From the NCBI GenBank assembly GCA_023512835.1, contig CM042088.1, positions 14,314,078-14,378,077 on the forward strand: 64,000 nt of DNA. The letters are read 5' to 3'. The number at the start of each line of letters is the position of its first letter. The first letter of the stretch is position 1. Below, one piece after another: positions 1 through 10,095 of the stretch. The stretch comes from Taxillus chinensis. Its lineage: Eukaryota > Streptophyta > Magnoliopsida > Santalales > Loranthaceae. The notes beneath the pieces are model-generated. The model was not told the origin of the DNA, searched no databases, and worked only from the letters and a program-made list of their open reading frames with translations. The position numbers were made by a program, and so were the translations under genes.

Positions 1-400
1 GCTTTTTAAAGCATTGGTCAACCTCCTTTGGCTCCCTTTGCAATTCTGAATTCAATGATCTTGGACAAGAGCTTTGTGCCTCAACAACCTGATAGGGAGA
101 GTTGTTGAGCCTTTCTATGCTACTTCATACAATATTATTCAAAGAAAGGTTTGCGCTGGAGCAACTACCTTAACTGCACTAAGGAGCAGGCAATGGAGCT
201 ACGAGAGCAGACAACAACAATGATCTTCAAATATAGTAAGCCCTATGTTCCATAATGTAATGTATTTGTACTAAGGTTAAAATTGTATTTCTGTTGCTGA
301 ATTAATAGAGAATGGCACTTATCCTTATCTCTATGTATATCTTGCTGCTTTTACAAACCAGATCAGATTACAGAGGGTTTAGCATATCCATATTGGGGGA
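1..400. other. Unassigned left edge, possibly the 3' internal end of a retroelement
   Basis: No convincing coding region is seen; all frames are interrupted. A short purine-rich stretch around 392-403 (TTGGGGGAGAT) looks like a polypurine tract that would precede a 3' LTR. This stretch could therefore be the tail of an LTR element whose body lies left of the window. Evidence is weak. Confidence 0.25.
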
Positions 401-403
401 GAT

Positions 404-1491
404 TTTTGGATCAAACCCAAAATTTGGATGATACGGATAGAACCCTATGTAATTTGATTTGAGACATTGTATGTTTATTCTTAGTTGTTGCAGAAGATAT
501 AATTCTATTGTGGATCTACACTCCTGAGAGCAAAGCTAAGGATAGGATACATAATCCTGATCTGGACCAACGTGAGTGTCGTCAAGCACTTGGTAAATAA
601 CCAAGTCTTTATACGGAATAAGGATCACTCGTGCGGACTAAGTACTTAAAGTTACGGACTAAAGATTCTTCATCTTATACTTAAATGAACTAAGTCACAT
701 AGATGCGAAATAAGAATCCTAGTCTACATCTTGCACGGAGTAAGAGAGAATTGTAGCAAAATAAAAAGCTAAGTCTTCCACTCAAGCGGACTAAGAACAA
801 GAAGACACAGAGTAAGGAATCTGAGTCTTTCATTCATGTGGAGTAAGGAACGACTTCTGCGGAATAAGGACCCAAGTCCTTTGTTCACATGGAGTAAGGA
901 CAAGAAGATGCGGAGTGAGGAATCCGAACCTTTTACTCGAGCGGAGTAAGGATGCACTGATAAGGAGTAAGCCATTTGGACCTTTTACTCATACGGAATA
1001 AGGAACTCAAGCGGAATAAGGAAGCACTGATATGGAGTAAGCCCTCCGAACCTTTCGTTTATACAGAGTAAGGAAGCACTGACACAAAATAAAGATTTTC
1101 GGTATCAAACTGATACGGAATAAGCAACCACTGACACGGAGTAAGGAATCTTACGACGGATTAAGAAGATGCTGCTTCACTTTATCGCTTCGCATTTAAA
1201 GTAATCAGCTTGCTGTGTCCCGATGTAATAAAGACTCGTTGAATATCTAAGTTGTCTTACATGTGGATCACACGAAGATGTGGATAGAGCCTTAAATGCA
1301 CTTGGGATCATGAGCAGTAATTCAATGTTTAAAGACCCAAGATTTTAAGCAGCACATCCGCAGCAATTAAAGCTAGAGACATCTCCGAAAAGAATTCAAT
1401 GGTACACGGTGCTCGGAAGATCATGTTCCAAGATTGTCTCCCAAGGATGTCTATATATATTAAGCCTTGTATATTTTCATATATGCGCGTA
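404..1491 (+). mobile_element. Possible truncated LTR rich in CGGANTAAG repeats
   Basis: The segment follows the polypurine-like stretch at 392-403, has no ORF of note and ends where the family A LTR begins at 1492. It carries an irregular array of a short motif (separate entry). Family A cannot be shown to have inserted into it, because the matching right flank was not found in the window. It may instead be host intergenic DNA. Confidence 0.3.
600..1165 (+). repeat. Degenerate short-motif array, core CGGANTAAGGA
   Basis: About 18 copies of a 9-11 base core (CGGAATAAGGA, CGGAGTAAGGA, CGGACTAAG and close variants) recur at irregular 18-45 base spacing, for example near 613, 633, 733, 786, 858, 888, 939, 992, 1010, 1117 and 1134. 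Spacers often contain CCTTTTACTC or GCACTGA. The irregular spacing argues against a simple minisatellite and for an amplified promoter or LTR motif. Confidence 0.7.
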
Positions 1492-2254
1492 TGTAAAGAC
1501 CCCTATTTGGGTAGGGCTGAGAGATAGTCTTTCTCTGTTGCTAAAAATATCTAGACAATATTGTGTTCGTCAATGTGAGCATTTTGACAGTAATTGGGCC
1601 CAATTCTGGGTCGGGGCCCCGAGTGGCCCGATTGTTGACTTTTCAGGGTTTATTGGTTGACCTTGCGTTTGAGTAGTCAATTGGGTTAGAAAATATCTGG
1701 ATAGTGATGTGCTCATCATTTTCAGCGTTTTGACTATACTTGGGCTCAATTTGGAGTTCGTGACCTCGAGAGGTCAATCAATATTTTTGGGATTTATTAA
1801 TGAAACAAAATATAGAAATATAAATAGGGGGAAAGAGAGCTTCCACGTTATGTTTTAGCATTTCTGCGTTGGAAAGCTTAGAGAGAGAGAGAGAGAAAAA
1901 GATAAGGAAGCTTGGAGCCTTCGATCTGGGGCGTTTTGAGCTCGTTCAAGCATGAAGAATCATTCCAGGTAGGTGTTCCATTGATTCTTCACCCTTTTCT
2001 TGTTGTTTTATTGGATTAACATGTAAGAATTAGACGAAATCATGCAAATTCGTGATGAACCCTAGAATTGGGAAAATGGAAATTGAGCATGAAACCTAGA
2101 TGATTAAGGTTGTTTGGTAGCCTAATGTGGCTAGATGATGTTAGAAACCCTTAACAGGGATGAATTGTTGCTTAAAATGGAGATTTAACAAGTATAATTG
2201 GGTTTTGGGACGAATTGGGGAAGAACGCAGTCGGCAGTTCGCGACTGGGGAACT

Positions 2255-2432
2255 GCTCGAGGCTTGCTTCGAGCAGCTTCGAGCAGAGTCTCGAGCGGAG
2301 GCCTTGAGCAGAGAGCCTCGAGCAAGTGTCTCGAGCAGAGGTTTCAAGAAAGGAGCGTCGAGCAGAATGTAGCATCGAGCAGGTGTTCGAGCAGGTGTTT
2401 TGAGCAGTCTCGAGCAGTGCCTCGAGCAGTTG
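2255..2432 (+). repeat. TCGAGCAG minisatellite in family A LTR
   Basis: Roughly ten imperfect copies of TCGAGCAG, separated by 6-20 bases, lie downstream of the presumed transcription start of the LTR. The same array occurs in LTR A-2 (20805-20990 and 33425-33665) but is missing from the solo LTR, where a different GTTCGTAG-rich stretch occupies the slot. Confidence 0.8.
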
Positions 2433-2947
2433 GACACTGCAGTTCCAGTTTTACTGGACTGGGCCATTTACATTGTAACTATTATGCCTCTCCATATTTA
2501 AGTATTATACCTAAGTTACAATGTAAATAAGGAAATACCCCCCATTTAGATTCTAAGAAAAATACTAGAAAAATAAATTCTCACTCTTTCAAAATGTGAA
2601 AATTGGGATTTAGTATAAAATCTCGGAAAAATCCAGTTTTCCGTAGAGGTGGATTTTTGGAAAGTGGGTTTAGACATCTTAGAAAAATTCTCAAAAATCA
2701 AATTATCATAGTTATGATATGGAGACCCAATACGGGGACTTTCTATCCCAAGAAAACAACTCCTATGGGTATCTTCTTCCTTGGTCAAGGAATGATGATC
2801 GATTTGTGAAGACCGACTTCAGTTATAAAGGGAGTATGGTGAACCTTAATGCCATATCGGTGTTAGTATGTTGGTTTGAGGAATTGGGGCTTGGGCTCTA
2901 TAACTTATTGGGTTCTCACCGTGAAGCACAGATGATGCTATGTGGTT

Positions 2948-3190
2948 GACGAGGCAGGCAATGCGCCAATGGCAGGTCTGTGTGGCACTGTGGCCGGGCA
3001 TATTGCGTTGTGGCCGTGGCAGGCATATGCGCCAATGGCAGGCCTGTGTGGCACTGTGTCTGGGCATATAACGCTGTGGTAGGGCTGAGTGCCTTGAGTT
3101 GGGATCCTGTTGAGGATCGTGTTGAGCCGTTGAGCTCGTGGAGATAGGGCTGAGTGCCTTGAGCTGGGATCCTGTTGAGGATCGTGGACA
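2948..3190 (+). repeat. Two successive local tandem duplications in the LTR of A-1
   Basis: A unit of about 75 bases (GCGCCAATGGCAGG ... GGGCATAT) occurs twice between about 2950 and 3085. A unit of about 65 bases (AGGGCTGAGTGCCTTGAG ... GAGGATCGTG) then occurs twice between about 3082 and 3185. They explain part of the length difference between family A LTRs. Confidence 0.7.
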
Positions 3191-3710
3191 AGCTGTCCTG
3201 TGTGGGAAGGCTGAGTACTGATGATTGTGCACACTACATGATGCACGAGTACACTGAGCATATAGACTTGTATGTTTGCATGATCTGGAGTTTTGGGGTC
3301 ACGTACTGAGCTTGTCGCTCACCCCTACTTGTTGTTTACCTTTTCAGGTGTGACTCGAGACTAGTGGACTTTCTTCCGGGCGGACGTGCCCACTACTTTG
3401 ATGTATGATACTATTGTATTATGTATTGTTGTGCATTGTATCCTGGACAAGGGTCTGTGGACAATTGTCTTTGCATACTGTTTGTAGTGTGATGTCTGTA
3501 TGACTGTTTGACTTATTGTATACATGATGATTTATGGGAAAGTACAGGATTACCCTAACTGTATGACTGTATAGGGTTGCATAATTGAGACAGCACCCGC
3601 GGTGTAGTCTCTATTGGTGCTAGTCACCAACCCCTTGACCTTTCGGGTGCGGGTAAGGGGAAGTCATGTTCCTGGTTCCGGGTTCCTTGGAATTTGGGGG
3701 CATGACAAGT

Positions 3711-3722
3711 TGGTATCAAAGC
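3711..3722 (+). other. Primer binding site of A-1
   Basis: TGGTATCAAAGC lies three bases after the LTR end. It differs at one position from the usual plant initiator-tRNA-Met complement (TGGTATCAGAGC). It fixes the plus orientation of the element. Confidence 0.85.
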
Positions 3723-4204
3723 ATGGTCTAGCAGACCTAGATTAGTGAGGGGTGGTTAATTGATTTCATGTGACTTAGAAAACTGTAGGGAGGGCGCCTG
3801 ATCAACGCAGTCCTTACATGTATTCTATGTTATGTTGGTGTCAGTTAGATCGTCCTAGGAGCATATGTAGGAATGGATGCATCTCTAGTGGTATGATTGT
3901 GTGTATATAGGGCACTAGATTGTCTTTGTGTGTGATGTGCTTGTATATGGTGCCTGGATGGCACGTGGCCGTGAGAGCCAAGACTTGTGTGTGGTGTACC
4001 CTGAGGGGTGACACGATGCTATATGCATGATTGTGGACCTACGGGTCGTGTGGTGTACCCTGAGGGGGACACGATGCTATATGCATGGTTGGGGACCTAC
4101 GGGTCATGTGGTGAGAACCTATAAGTTGATTTGTGCCATTGATGGTTGTTTGTGCTAGCGGTGCTAGTGTTGATCGTTTGTTGTTCGTTGTTGTGGCCAG
4201 TGTG
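3723..4204 (+). other. Untranslated leader of A-1
   Basis: Non-coding leader between PBS and gag. It contains the GGGAGGGCGCCTGATCAACG stretch also found after the PBS of element B-1 (about 23257-23276), showing that the leaders of families A and B share ancestry. A local duplication (GTGTACCCTGAGGGG ... ACGATGCTATATGCATG) lies at about 3995-4090. Confidence 0.6.
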
Positions 4205-4689
4205 ATGGCACCACCGAGGAGAGTTGTCCAAGGCTAAGGCCCGACAGAGGAGCCCACGATAGAGTCGGGGCACCAGGGGCAGCAGAGCCCACAGCAGAGG
4301 TCATCAGCTCCCGGTGTGGGACCTGATTTGGCTCAGGTGTTGATTCAGTTGCAGGAGGCCATGTAGGGTATGTAGGGCTCGATGAGGGATATGGCTAGAG
4401 AGGTGGATGAGCTGAAGAGGCAGCAGCAGCCTCAGCAACCACCACAGCCTCAGCAGCATGCGGCGAGGGTGGTGCAGGATGTGCACCAACAAGAGGTCGT
4501 GATAGAGCCAGCACGACGAGGAGTAGACTGGGCTGCACGGTTTTTGAAACATGCACCCAGGACTTTTGAGGATGGTTCACGGCTAGACGCAGCAGAGGAC
4601 TGGATTAGATGGGCAGAGGACATCTTTGAGATGATTGGGGTGCCAGAGGAGGAGCAGGTGCGAGTGGCGACGCACTATCTATTAGGTAT
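4205..4689 (+). pseudogene. Truncated gag of A-1 (Ty3/Gypsy)
   Basis: The reading frame from the ATG at 4205 (MAPPRR...) encodes the Gag N-terminus: a glutamine-rich low-complexity part, then the start of the retrotransposon gag domain with the WAxRFLKHAP and AEDWIRWAEDIFEMIGVPEE motifs. Equivalent positions in B-1 read WASRFLKQKP and AEEWIKWTEDIFELIQVPEE. The frame has one TAA and two TAG stops in its first third, the TAGs at places where glutamine would fit. The coding sequence is cut at 4689 by insertion of C-1. The rest of gag-pol is not found after the gap, so it has been deleted or lies in the Ns. Confidence 0.8.
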
Positions 4690-5199
4690 TGTCACGCCCC
4701 GGATTTCCAACCCGAGGAAACCGGTACGTGACTTCCCTTTTACCCACACGGAGGGCAAAGGGGTAAGGATACAAATCAAGAATTTAACATTTTAAAACTT
4801 TCACAACACATTCAAGAAAAATAAAGTCCATCAAAGCTGTCCACAAACCAATAACAAAGTCAGTCTTTATTACAAAGTCCTCTTTTTAATCCATCCCCAT
4901 TGGGGTTACATCAGTTCCCATAAAAATAACATAAACAGTAAAGTAAATAAGGTCTTCCACCTTGGTGTATCCACCTAACGCCTGTAAGTCCCTGGAAAAA
5001 AAAGCAAACACAGTAGGAGGGGTGAGCAACCACGGCCTGGTAGGGATCATGTCTCCCCAACCCATCCCATGTTCCTAGCATCTACATGCCATGTGTACAA
5101 GTGCGGTGTTGTGTTACAATAATTTCAACAAACATAATAACAACCACATCAACAATTTACAATCCTCCACCGCCACACAGGCTAACACTTTAACCATAA

Positions 5200-5335
5200 T
5201 CGATTTAACCGCCTCTTCAGGCCAAGTTATTTAACCGCCTCTTCAGGCCAAGTGATTTAACCGCCTCTTCAGGCCACTGGTTTAACCGCCTCTCAGGCAA
5301 AGTTCTTTAACCGCCTCTTCAGGCCAGATACCACA
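5200..5335 (-). repeat. Five tandem ~26-bp repeats in family C LTR
   Basis: Units of the type AGTGATTTAACCGCCTCTTC plus AGGCCA are repeated five times with small changes. The same block is present in the C-2 LTRs at about 10580-10710 and 17830-17960. In the LARD LTR a different unit of about 38 bases (GTGGCTAAGCCTATATGGCC, four copies, about 40510-40665) lies at the equivalent place. Confidence 0.85.
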
Positions 5336-5930
5336 GTCAAGCACACAACACACATGGTCACTCAAGCATACAACCAAACACTTGGTGTGCACCCGTTCAC
5401 AAGCGCACAAACCCAACCATTCAGGCCATAAAGCAAACATCCAACATACATACATACACTAAACCACAAGTCCAGTCACACGGACATATTACCAAACACT
5501 TAATGGGCATATACACACAGCTAAGTTCACACAGGCATTTCATCAAACATGTAGCAGGCATGTCGTACAGGCATTTTATCAAACACGTTTCATGCATCAC
5601 ACAAACACCAGAAACACCAAAATCGCCATTGAAGGCCAACATTCATATAGGAGGTCACACCTATATGAATTTACATATAAATAATATAATATTCTGCCCT
5701 AGGACCCTAGGACAGAGGAGGATTTAGGAAGAACAAAATCCCTACCTCAAGTAAAACGCAACAACACAGCAAAGTCCCGATCCCACGTCGAACGCCGTCC
5801 ACCCACGAGTCACCGACCACCCACGCAAGACGCCCGGCAGCAACCAGGAGCTCTCCTTCCCTCTCTCTCTCTCTCTGCGACGGCTGGTGGAGCAACAAAC
5901 CCTAACCCTAAAACAGAGGGCTTCTCCTCC

Positions 5931-6348
5931 TTATATAGACAACACAACATCAAAACGACGTAGTTTTGATTAAGTGAATCCCAAGCATCAAAACGACGTA
6001 GTTTTGATTACACAAGTTAGCACCTTTCCGCACCCATATAGGCCAAAATACTCGAATTTCAACATGGTCCTTTGGAGAAAGTTCCTTAGAATGTCAAAAC
6101 CAAGGGAACCATGCAAAAATAAGCCTGCACGCCAATTTGCACGTGAATTCCCCAATTCACGTGCACCTCCAATGGACTCCAAATGCTCTCAAACTTCACC
6201 CTTAACCTCCTTGCATCATTTAGAAGACAATTACACTTGCACGTGAATTGGACCCATATCACGTGCACCTCACATACATGTCCATTTGGCCTGAAACTTC
6301 TGTGGTAGATAGAGGACACCATTCTAAGCATCTTTCCTTTTGCACGTG
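5931..6348 (-). promoter_or_regulatory. Family C U3 promoter: TATA box, twin ACGT palindromes, G-box cluster
   Basis: On the minus strand, TATATAA lies at 5931-5937. Directly upstream are two copies of an imperfect 20-bp palindrome (TCAAAACTACGTCGTTTTGA) at 5950-5969 and 5988-6007. Further upstream are five CACGTG G-boxes at 6140, 6158, 6240, 6260 and 6343, several in inverted pairs GCACGTGAATT/AATTCACGTGC. ACGT-core elements are known binding sites of plant bZIP and bHLH factors. The same arrangement recurs in both C-2 LTRs and in the LARD LTR (palindromes about 39926-39975, TATA 39984-39992). Confidence 0.75.
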
Positions 6349-6437
6349 AATTCATTGGAGTCCATTTACTAGGTCAAAATCTAGAAAAACTCTACTCAGG
6401 AGGCAAAACTGACTAACTCAAGGTACGGGTCCTTACA

Positions 6438-6783
6438 TCCTCTCCCCCTTAAGACTTTTCGTCCTCGAAAAGAAATGACATAAGAGGAAAACAAACACAA
6501 GCTACCCATTTTCCACGCGGCGAGCCACAACACCCAAATGGGTCATACACCACACACAGTACAACAGCACATAACAGTACCACCATAATCCATAACCACA
6601 ATAATGCACACAACACTTCCGCATGGCACGAATACACATCTCAAAGCACATCACATTTAAGCACATGTCTTTAAAAGATAATACAAATACATCAACTACT
6701 ACAAGAAAACACATCACAAGAAAACACAACACTATCACAAGAAAACACAACACTATCCCTTGGCCAACAGCCACCTCCCACGC
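6438..6783 (-). other. Pol-to-LTR spacer of C-1 with polypurine tract
   Basis: Non-coding spacer between the pol stop and the 3' LTR. It carries the polypurine tract next to the LTR and a second copy of the pol-end module (FEDEKS-stop on the minus strand, about 6449-6470). CACAACAC-type short repeats lie at about 6700-6760. Confidence 0.7.
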
Positions 6784-9700
6784 TTAAGACTGTTCGTCCT
6801 CGAACAAGTCTGGGTGCTGCTCACGCATCACGGACTCACGTTCCCATGTCTCCTCCTCAATACCACGGTGTTGCCACAGCACGCGAACCAAAGGAATAGC
6901 ACGACCACGCAATAGCTTCTCTCGCCGATCCAGGATACGGATAGGGGCCTCAATGACGGACATGTCATCCTCAATGTCCAATTTCCCCCAATCAATCACA
7001 TGAGTGGGGTCAGGGTGATACTTCCGCAACTGGGACACGTGAAACACGTTGTGCACTCGACTCAGCCGCGGTGGTAACGCTAACCGGTAGGCCACAGGCC
7101 CTACACGATCCAGGAATCTCAAAAGGACCAATAAACCGCGGAGATAGCTTGGAACCTCGCCCAAACCGTCGATGTCCACGACGTGGAGAGACACGAAGGA
7201 ACACATGATCACCAACAGAAAACTCCAAAGGTCGCCGTCGCTGATCCGCATAAGATTTTGGCCGACTCGAGCTGACAACAAACGCTGACGAATCAACTTG
7301 ACCTTCTCAGTAGCCTCTTGAACCAACTGCGGTCCCAAGAGAGCTGTCTCCCCCACCTCGGTCCAACACAAAGGGGATCGACACGGCCGTCCATACAACG
7401 CCTCAAAAGGAGCCATCCCAATGGATGCCTGATAACTGTTGTTGTAGGCAAACTCCACCAAAGGAAGGTGAGTTGCCCACGAACCCCCAAAATCTAGCAA
7501 ACAAGCCCTCAACATGTCCTCCATGGTCCGATTCGTCCGCTCGGTCGACCGTCGGTCTCAGGGTGAAAGGCTGTACTCAGGTGAAGCTTGGTCCCCATAG
7601 CCTCCTGCAAACCTGCCCAGAAACGGGAAGTGAACCTCGAATCCCGGTCCGAGACAACCGATGAGGGTACGCCATGCGGTCTCACAATCTCGTTCATGTA
7701 CACTGACTCAAGGTCCCAATAGAGTCCTGCTCGCGAACAACCAGGAAATGGGCCGACTTTGTGAGTCGATCCACAATTACCCAAATCATATCCTTCCTCC
7801 CGGTGGTGGGTGGAAGACCAGTCACAAAATCCATCGCTATATGGTCCCACTTCCACTCCGCGATGGGCAAGGGCTGTAACATGCCCGCCGGCCGCCGATG
7901 CTCGGCCTTCACCTGCCGACACGTGAGGCACCGCGAAACAAAGGCAGCTACATCACGTTTCATCCCAGGCCACCAAAAGTGTGCCCGAAGCGCATGATAC
8001 ATCTTCGTACCCCCTGGATGCACAGCAACTCTAGATTGGTGAAACGCCCTCATCACCTCATCCCGGAGGGAAGAAGCCACTACCAACCGCCCCTAAAATG
8101 ACAACTCATGCTCAGGACCCTCTGTCTAGTCCCCAAGATAGCTCCCCCGGCCTCAATACGGGCACGGAGAACCTCACACTCAATGTCACCCAGCTGTCCC
8201 TCCTGGACGCGCCGGGTACAACTCAGGCACAACCACCAAAGGACTCAGGATGTCCCACCATCATGAGCAACAAAGCCTGCACCGTAACATCGCCAACCGC
8301 TCCATCGGCTTCCACTCTCTCACGGCCACCTCAGCTTTCCCTTTTCTTGCTCAATGCATCAGCCACAACATTACCCTTGCCCGGGGTATAGGCAAGAGTA
8401 AAGTCAAAGGTCCGCAAATACTCCACCCATCTCCTTTGCCTCAAATTCAAGTCCTTTCGAGTAAAGATGTATCGAAGGCTCTTGTGATCCGAGAACACCA
8501 CAAACTTTTCCCCCCAAGAGGTAGTGCTGCCAACTCTTCAGGGCAAAGATAACGGCCGCTAACTCAAGGTCATGAGTAGGATAATTCTGCTCATGAGGCT
8601 TCACTGCCTTGACCCATAAGCTACCACACCGTGCTCCCGCATAAGCACACACCCCAAACCAACCCTGGACGCATCACAGTATACCTCATATGGAATATTC
8701 TCCCGAGGTAACCTCAACACCTGGTGCAGTGGTCAAACGGGTTTTGAGAGTCTCGAACGCCTGCTGGCACTTGTCCGTCCACTCAAATTTCACTCCTTTC
8801 CTAGTCAACGCCGTCATAGGAGCCGCCAAACGGGAGAACCCCTCGACAAAACGACGATAGTACCCCGCCAAGCCAAGAAAACTACGGATCTCAAAAACGT
8901 TGGTTGGCCTCGCCCACGATGCCACGGCCTCAATCTTGGCTGGGTCCACCCTGACTCCCTCGGTGACACCACATGGCCAAGAAGGTGAACCTCCTGCAGC
9001 CCAAAACTCACACTTGCTAAACTTAGCAAACAGTGCTAGTCCCTCAAGGTTTGCAACATTGTTGCCAAGTGCTCCACATGCTCCTTCTCGGTCTTGGAAT
9101 ACACCAAGATATCATCGATAAACACCACCACGAACGAGTCTAAGTATGGGGCAAAGACTTGGTTCATCAAATGCATGAACACCGCTGGCGCATTAGTGAG
9201 CCCGAAAGGCATCACTACCCACTCATAATGCCCATACCGCACCGAAAAGCCGTCTTAGGGATGTCCTCCTCCCTAACCCTGAGCCGGTGATACCCCGACC
9301 GTAAATCTATCTTGGAAAACCACTGGGCCCCACTCAATTGGTCAAACAGGTCATCTATCCGAGGCAACGGGTACTTGTTCTTCACAATCACCGAATTCGA
9401 CTTCCTGTAGTCGATGCAGAGACGAAGCGTGCCATCAGCCTTCTTAGCAAAGAGCACCGGAGCACCCCAAGGTGAGGTACTTGGTCTGATATACCCTTGG
9501 TCCCCCAACTCCTCGATTTGCCTCTGCAGCTCCCTCAGCTCGGCTGGTCCCATACGATACGCTACTTGGGAAATCGGACCCGTCCCCGGCACCAACTCAA
9601 TGGTGAACTCCACACTCCTCTTAGGTGGCAAACTCCTCAACTGCTCAGGAAAAACATCCTGAAATTGGTCCACAACAGCGGGCCACACCCTCTTTTCCAC

Positions 9701-10095
9701 CTTACCCTCCTCGCAGAAAGGTCGGGCTGCTAACCTGTGGGTAATGGCACCCCACCTGGTCCAACACTGGCCCGGCCCGACTCGCCTCACAATCCCACTC
9801 CCCCTGCAGGGTGCAAGAGGTCCCTGCAGGTGTCACGAAGGTCACACGCCGCCGATAACAATCTATCTTGGCTTGGAAAGCCATAAGCTAATCCATACCC
9901 AAGATCAGGTCGAACGTCCTCAAAGGCATTACATGCAAGTCAAAACTCAGCTCCACCTCGCCTATGGTTAACACACAGCCACGACACACTCGCCGTACCT
10001 CAATCATGCCTCCCACCAGAGACTCCACAACTAGGGGCCTCGCGGCCTCCACACAAGCTAACCCCAAACTGTCTATTACAAGCTCAGCCACAAAC
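6784..10095 (-). pseudogene. Gag-pol polyprotein (protease to chromodomain) of C-1, frameshifted
   Basis: On the minus strand from right to left: protease C-terminal part (9888-10091, with FDLILGMD), reverse transcriptase (about 9036-9700, with [32 protein letters not shown], and the catalytic FIDD near 9110), RNase H (about 8404-8950), integrase (about 7509-8086, HPGGTKMYHALR, CLTC zinc-finger half, [14 protein letters not shown]) and a C-terminal chromodomain-like tail (6784-7130, ending FEDEQS). This order is Ty3/Gypsy, and the tail and RT type fit a Del/Tekay-like chromovirus. The frame is broken many times by indels. The protein is interrupted in the protease by C-2 and resumes at 19038. 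Confidence 0.9.

Larger units (their letters stand above)
1492..3707 (+). mobile_element. 5' LTR of element A-1 (Ty3/Gypsy family A)
   Basis: A 2216-bp LTR starting TGTAAAGACC and ending CATGACA, followed three bases later by a tRNA-Met-type primer binding site. Copies of the same family lie at 20047-20990/33166-34784 and 30243-32601. Inside are a GA-rich leader near 1880-1905, a TCGAGCAG minisatellite (about 2255-2432), two local tandem duplications (about 2948-3190), and a donor/acceptor pair (GTAGGT at 1969, TTTTCAG ending 3347) that could define an LTR intron. The five bases before the LTR (GCGTA) are not repeated at any family A end seen here, so the partner 3' LTR is not identified. Confidence 0.85.
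4690..6437 (-). mobile_element. 3' LTR of element C-1 (family C, Ty3/Gypsy)
   Basis: 1748-bp LTR in minus orientation: on the minus strand it starts TGTAAGGACCCG at 6437 and ends GGGGCGTGACA at 4690. It is next to a minus-strand polypurine tract (CTTAAGGGGGAGAGGA, just right of 6437). It is more diverged from the two C-2 LTRs than they are from each other. It contains five tandem repeats of about 26 bases (5200-5335), a TATA box with upstream ACGT and G-box motifs, and an acceptor-like TTTTCCAG near 4996 with a donor-like GAGGTAGGG near 5745 (minus strand). Confidence 0.9.

Noticed and set aside
5200..5335. Regular ~26-bp repeats resembling a CRISPR array
   Set aside because: The units are head-to-tail with no unique spacers, lie inside an LTR and recur in sister LTRs of a plant retrotransposon.
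5890..5910. Telomere-like AAACCCTAACCCTAAAAC
   Set aside because: Only two units, sitting in the transcribed leader of the family C LTR and repeated with changes in the other C LTRs; not an interstitial telomere.
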